DNA of 64,000 nt from an uncultured Sphingomonadaceae bacterium (GTDB lineage Bacteria; Pseudomonadota; Alphaproteobacteria; Sphingomonadales; Sphingomonadaceae): assembly GCA_947489315.1 (NCBI GenBank), contig CANLCX010000002.1, forward strand, positions 62,001 to 126,000, in the 5' to 3' direction. The translations under genes were made by a program, and so were the position numbers. Each line of letters opens with the position of its first letter. The stretch's first letter is position 1. The notes beneath the pieces were generated by a model. It worked only from the letters and a program-made list of their open reading frames with translations, was not told the DNA's origin and did no database searches. Shown here one piece after another: positions 61,003 to 64,000 of the stretch.

Positions 61003-61584
61003 CTAGCCGATTTTCACGACGGTATCTGTTAGGAAACTATATTCCGGTACTTCCAAATTGGTCGGCGCTGGCCCTTTGCGGGTCCGTCCTGCCGTATCAT
61101 AGTGCGAACCATGGCACGGGCAGAAATAGCCGCCATATTCGCCCTTAATTTCGCCCTGCGCTGCGCCTAGTGGCACACAGCCGAGATGGGTACAAACGCC
61201 CAGCGTAATCAACCAATTCTCTTTGCCGACCTGCGTCCGCTCAGCCAATGTCTGCGGATCACGAAGGCCCGATACATCAACTTTATTCGCTTCTTCAATC
61301 TCAGGAGCTGTCAGGTTGCGAATGAATATCGGTTGCTTACGCCAGCTGGTTTTAATCGCCTGTCCCGGCTCAATAGCCGAGATATCGACTTCAATCGATG
61401 ATAGCGCCAGAACGTCCGCGCTGGGGTTCATCTGATTCACCAATGGAAAAACAGTAGCAACCACACCTACTCCAGCAAAACTGACCGCTGCGATATTAAT
61501 AAAGTCGCGGCGACGTACGCCGCCGATTTCTGGTTCCGAAATAGTCGAATCACTGGGTTCAACCGCGGTATCAACACTAGCCAT
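61003..61584 (-). CDS. petA: Ubiquinol-cytochrome c reductase, Rieske iron-sulfur subunit
   Basis: A 193-residue protein with a Tat-type basic N terminus ([19 protein letters not shown]) and the two cluster-binding boxes [10 protein letters not shown] near residue 132 and CPCHGSHYD near 155. It carries the 2Fe-2S center to the periplasmic face of complex III. It opens the operon, divergent from trmL across 173 bases. Confidence 0.96.
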   Translation of the reverse strand: MASVDTAVEPSDSTISEPEIGGVRRRDFINIAAVSFAGVGVVATVFPLVNQMNPSADVLALSSIEVDISAIEPGQAIKTSWRKQPIFIRNLTAPEIEEANKVDVSGLRDPQTLAERTQVGKENWLITLGVCTHLGCVPLGAAQGEIKGEYGGYFCPCHGSHYDTAGRTRKGPAPTNLEVPEYSFLTDTVVKIG

Positions 61585-61757
61585 GCAAACATGCCCTTAC
61601 GTTTATTTAGTATCCCTGTCTGCCAGATCGGAACAAATGCCTCAATACGTTTCAATTGGCAGGTATTTGCGCGCCTGATAGCCGCGATGACTATGGTTTG
61701 CCAACAGTCAATTTTTGATTGACCGCACATTATAAACAACCCCATGTTAAAAGGCTG

Positions 61758-62216
61758 ATGAGAGTAGCACTATACCAACCCGATATCGCCGGAAATTTAG
61801 GAACGATTCTAAGAACATGCGCGTGCCTAGACGTACCTGTTGATATCATCGAACCCTGCGGTTTTCCGTTTAGCGATCGTAGCCTGAAACGCGCAGGAAT
61901 GGACTATTTTGACCATGTGGATTTCACCAGACATGCCGATTGGGATGCGTTCCTTGCATTTGTCGATTCACACTTAGCAAGAATAGTACTGCTTACCAGC
62001 AAAGTGGATGAGGCTTATCATGAGTTTAGCTTCAAATCAGACGATATCTTGCTTTTTGGATCAGAAAGCACTGGCGTTCCCAATGATGTAAATCAACGCG
62101 CCGATGAACGAATCACCATAAAGATGCAAAACGGCATGCGTTCATTGAACCTTGCCGTCTCTGCAGGCATGGCGCTAGGTGAAGCGCTCAAACAAACGGG
62201 ACAATTTTCCAAATGA
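61758..62216 (+). CDS. trmL: tRNA (cytidine/uridine-34 2'-O)-methyltransferase TrmL
   Basis: A 152-residue SPOUT methyltransferase. MRVALYQPDIAGNLGTILRT at the start, LLFGSESTGVP near residue 98 and RSLNLAVSAGMALGEAL at the C terminus are the TrmL motifs forming the trefoil knot. It methylates the wobble ribose of tRNA-Leu in related bacteria. ATG 61758 is used because the earlier in-frame start at 61719 precedes the conserved domain. It overlaps hemF by four bases. Confidence 0.94.
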   Translation: MRVALYQPDIAGNLGTILRTCACLDVPVDIIEPCGFPFSDRSLKRAGMDYFDHVDFTRHADWDAFLAFVDSHLARIVLLTSKVDEAYHEFSFKSDDILLFGSESTGVPNDVNQRADERITIKMQNGMRSLNLAVSAGMALGEALKQTGQFSK

Positions 62217-63097
62217 CGGCACAGCCTCCTATCCGAAAAAATGACCAGCCACTGGATGACCAGCAATTGCAAGCACAGACATGGTTCGCAAAACTGCGGG
62301 ACGATATCTGCGCTGAATTTGAAGCAATCGAAGCCGAAGCGGGCAGTGATGCGCGGTTTGACTATCTGCCCTGGGATCGGAAAAACCCAGATGGCAGTCC
62401 AGGCGGCGGTGGTGTTCGCGGAGTTATCAAGGGCAAAGTTTTTGAAAAAGCCGGCGTCAATATATCAACCGTTGATGGGACGTTTAGTGAGGAATTTGCC
62501 AAATCCATTCACGGAGCGTCAGAAAATCCACATTTCTTCGCCACCGGCATTAGCCTTGTGGCCCATATGGCGAATCCGCATGTCCCTGCCGTTCATATGA
62601 ACACGCGATTTCTGTGCACCACGAAGCGCTGGTTTGGTGGTGGCACTGATCTAAACCCGCCCATCCCTTATAACAAGGATACCGCAGATTTTCATGCAAG
62701 GATGGAGCAAACCTGCGCCTCCCATGATCCAGACTATCATGCCAAATTTAAAAAATGGGCGGATGACTATTTCTATATCCCACATCGGCAAGTCCATCGC
62801 GGCGTTGGCGGTATATTTTACGATCACCTTGAACTCGAATCAGATGACGACTTCGACAAGCACTTTGCCTTCACACAGGACGTAGGCCGCGCTTTTCTGG
62901 ATATCTTCCCCAAACTGGTGCGGCGGCGTATGGGATTAGCTTGGACAGATGATGAAAAAGAGCAGCAACTGATCTGGCGGGGTCGCTATGCCGAATTTAA
63001 CTTAGTCTACGATCGCGGTACGACATTTGGATTGAAAACTGGCGGCAACGTCGATGCCATATTGATGAGTCTGCCACCCGAAGCGAAGTGGAGCTAA
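62213..63097 (+). CDS. hemF: Coproporphyrinogen III oxidase, aerobic
   Basis: A 294-residue enzyme of heme synthesis that oxidatively decarboxylates coproporphyrinogen III using oxygen. The signature FGGGTDLNPPIPYNKDTADF lies near residue 145 and VHRGVGGIFYDHLE near 200. The conserved NLVYDRGTTFGLKTGGNVDA closes the protein. The pairing with trmL is a four-base ATGA overlap. The nearby bc1 operon consumes heme but is on the other strand. Confidence 0.97.
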   Translation: MTAQPPIRKNDQPLDDQQLQAQTWFAKLRDDICAEFEAIEAEAGSDARFDYLPWDRKNPDGSPGGGGVRGVIKGKVFEKAGVNISTVDGTFSEEFAKSIHGASENPHFFATGISLVAHMANPHVPAVHMNTRFLCTTKRWFGGGTDLNPPIPYNKDTADFHARMEQTCASHDPDYHAKFKKWADDYFYIPHRQVHRGVGGIFYDHLELESDDDFDKHFAFTQDVGRAFLDIFPKLVRRRMGLAWTDDEKEQQLIWRGRYAEFNLVYDRGTTFGLKTGGNVDAILMSLPPEAKWS

Positions 63098-63101
63098 TCC
63101 T

Positions 63102-63680
63102 TTGACGATGATCCCCGTCCCCGATGGCCACTTGGCAGATATTGTGACTCATTTGGAAATGACTGCAAAGCCGGTGATTACGCGGAAGGATTCGTCCCTT
63201 TCGGTCAAGGCATGGAAACAGCCGGACCCGGACGCCTATCTGACGCTGTTCCGTAAAGTGGGCGAACCATGGCTTTGGCAATCGCGATTATTGATGAGCA
63301 CCGAGGAACTTACCGCTGCTATCCGGCATCCTGATGTCGAGATTTTTCTCGTTCAGCAGGACGAACGGCACGTTGGTTTTATCGAGCTGGATTTCCGTGA
63401 GGCTGGCCAATGCGAAATCGGGTTTTTCGGGCTGATACCCGAGCTAAATGGTCAAGGCCATGGCCGCTGGCTCATGGCAGAGACGTTAACCAAGGCGTGG
63501 CGTGAAGGGATCAAGCGAGTTTGGCTGCACACCTGCACATTGGATTCGCCGCGTGCCATGATCTTTTATCTAAATTCCGGCTTTGTCGCCTATAAGCGCG
63601 AGATAGGGATTGGTCCCGACCAGCGCTTAACTGGCGTTCTGCCGATGGATGCGGGCCCGCATATTCCAATTATCAACTAA
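63102..63680 (+). CDS. GNAT family N-acetyltransferase
   Basis: A 192-residue acetyltransferase. FIELDFREAGQCEIGFFGLI near residue 90 holds the central strands, and IPELNGQGHGRWLMAETLTK near 110 is the acetyl-CoA pyrophosphate loop (QGHGxW type). HTCTLDSPRAMIFYLNSGFV follows. The substrate is unknown. A TTG start at 63102 has GGAG eight bases upstream; ATG 63108 is 14 bases from it. It follows hemF closely and converges on the last gene with an eight-base overlap. Confidence 0.86.
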   Translation: MTMIPVPDGHLADIVTHLEMTAKPVITRKDSSLSVKAWKQPDPDAYLTLFRKVGEPWLWQSRLLMSTEELTAAIRHPDVEIFLVQQDERHVGFIELDFREAGQCEIGFFGLIPELNGQGHGRWLMAETLTKAWREGIKRVWLHTCTLDSPRAMIFYLNSGFVAYKREIGIGPDQRLTGVLPMDAGPHIPIIN

Positions 63681-64000
63681 AAACCTCAGCGACGTCAGAG
63701 CCTTTGCCAGTCAATTGATAGTAGATGGATCCGATTACTACCGTGAACAAAACCTGCAGAGCAGCCCCGCCAAGCGCGGAAACAAGGTTCTCGATCAGCG
63801 GCCAACCTTCACCACCTGTGGCAAGTCCGGTAACAACTCCGATAAGCATCTGAATAACCCCAACCGTGATCGCCCCGATAATCGCGATGATAAGGATCAA
63901 CAAAAGGATAGAAAAGCCATTGTCTTTTGTATGGTCCCAGCTTTTTTTCACGGCTTCGAGAGGATTTTTTTCTCCGCGGTCGGCGATGATGATCGGCACC
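63673..64000 (-). CDS. Membrane protein, C-terminal part (cut by window end)
   Basis: The last 109 or so codons of a leftward gene. Two hydrophobic stretches (FSILLLILIIAIIGAITVGV and ALQVLFTVVIGSIYYQLTG) and the motif IADRGEKNPLEAVKKSWDHT, which resembles the GPDPase-type membrane domain proteins of sphingomonads (SW-T-KGN pattern). The N-terminal part is outside the window. Function unknown. It overlaps the acetyltransferase gene tail to tail by eight bases. Confidence 0.65.
   Translation of the reverse strand, partial: VPIIIADRGEKNPLEAVKKSWDHTKDNGFSILLLILIIAIIGAITVGVIQMLIGVVTGLATGGEGWPLIENLVSALGGAALQVLFTVVIGSIYYQLTGKGSDVAEVFS

Overview
The window reads as chromosomal DNA of an alphaproteobacterium, most likely a sphingomonad (inference). 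The signs are a complete exosortase A (XrtA)/PEP-CTERM exopolysaccharide gene set, a PEP-CTERM protein with the WA variant of the motif (VPEPATWA) common in sphingomonads, short REP-like palindromes, and a single-chromosome mix of housekeeping genes. Gene density is high and many genes overlap by 1-4 bases. No phage, CRISPR array or insertion sequence was recognised.

Layout. (1) 1-13968: the XrtA-associated region. Leftward genes run from a PLP decarboxylase and acyl-CoA ligase through the export lipoprotein, chain-length protein, tyrosine autokinase, outer-membrane protein, ATPase, deacetylase and FemAB-like protein to the first codons of a glycosyltransferase. Rightward genes encode a CelD/FemAB-like acetyltransferase, an acyl carrier protein and two alpha/beta hydrolases. 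Exosortase itself must lie left of the window. (2) 13983-19024: trxB, then a repeat-rich accessory stretch with an HTH protein, a PEP-CTERM substrate, an AT-rich orphan gene and tRNA-Arg. (3) 19036-20545: Nudix hydrolase and a DUF4126 membrane protein. (4) 20549-51111: a nearly complete flagellar locus. It contains fliE-F-G-H-I-(J)-K-L-M-N-O-P-Q-R-flhB-fliD-fliS leftward, flagellin rightward, flhA-fliA leftward, a second stator-like pair with flgA-flgM-flgN leftward, and flgB-C-D-E-F-G-H-I-J-K-L-motA-motB rightward. (5) 51098-53928: histidine kinase, response regulator and a six-loop EF-hand protein. (6) 54544-64000: tRNA-Gly, glpD and glpK, a PilZ protein, the cytochrome bc1 operon, trmL, hemF, an acetyltransferase and a membrane protein cut by the window end.

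How the genes work together. The flagellar locus shows its regulatory logic directly. Three near-perfect sigma-54 (-24/-12) promoters stand before fliE, flhA and flgB, and fliA (sigma-28) and flgM (anti-sigma-28) supply the late checkpoint. The sigma-54 activator and all chemotaxis genes are absent from the window, and FliM lacks the usual N-terminal CheY-docking motif. The XrtA block supplies polysaccharide modification, length control and export, and the PEP-CTERM protein at 16589 is a natural client of that system. The ligase/decarboxylase/ACP/hydrolase genes form a small acyl- or amino-acid-processing module whose product is unknown.

The points most worth following are the XrtA-linked ACP module, the second MotA/MotB-like pair beside flgA, a 13-bp perfect stem-loop in the leader of the fliE operon, a 226-bp element with terminal inverted repeats after trxB, the AT-rich orphan gene bracketed by REP-like hairpins, and the EF-hand/two-component arrangement.
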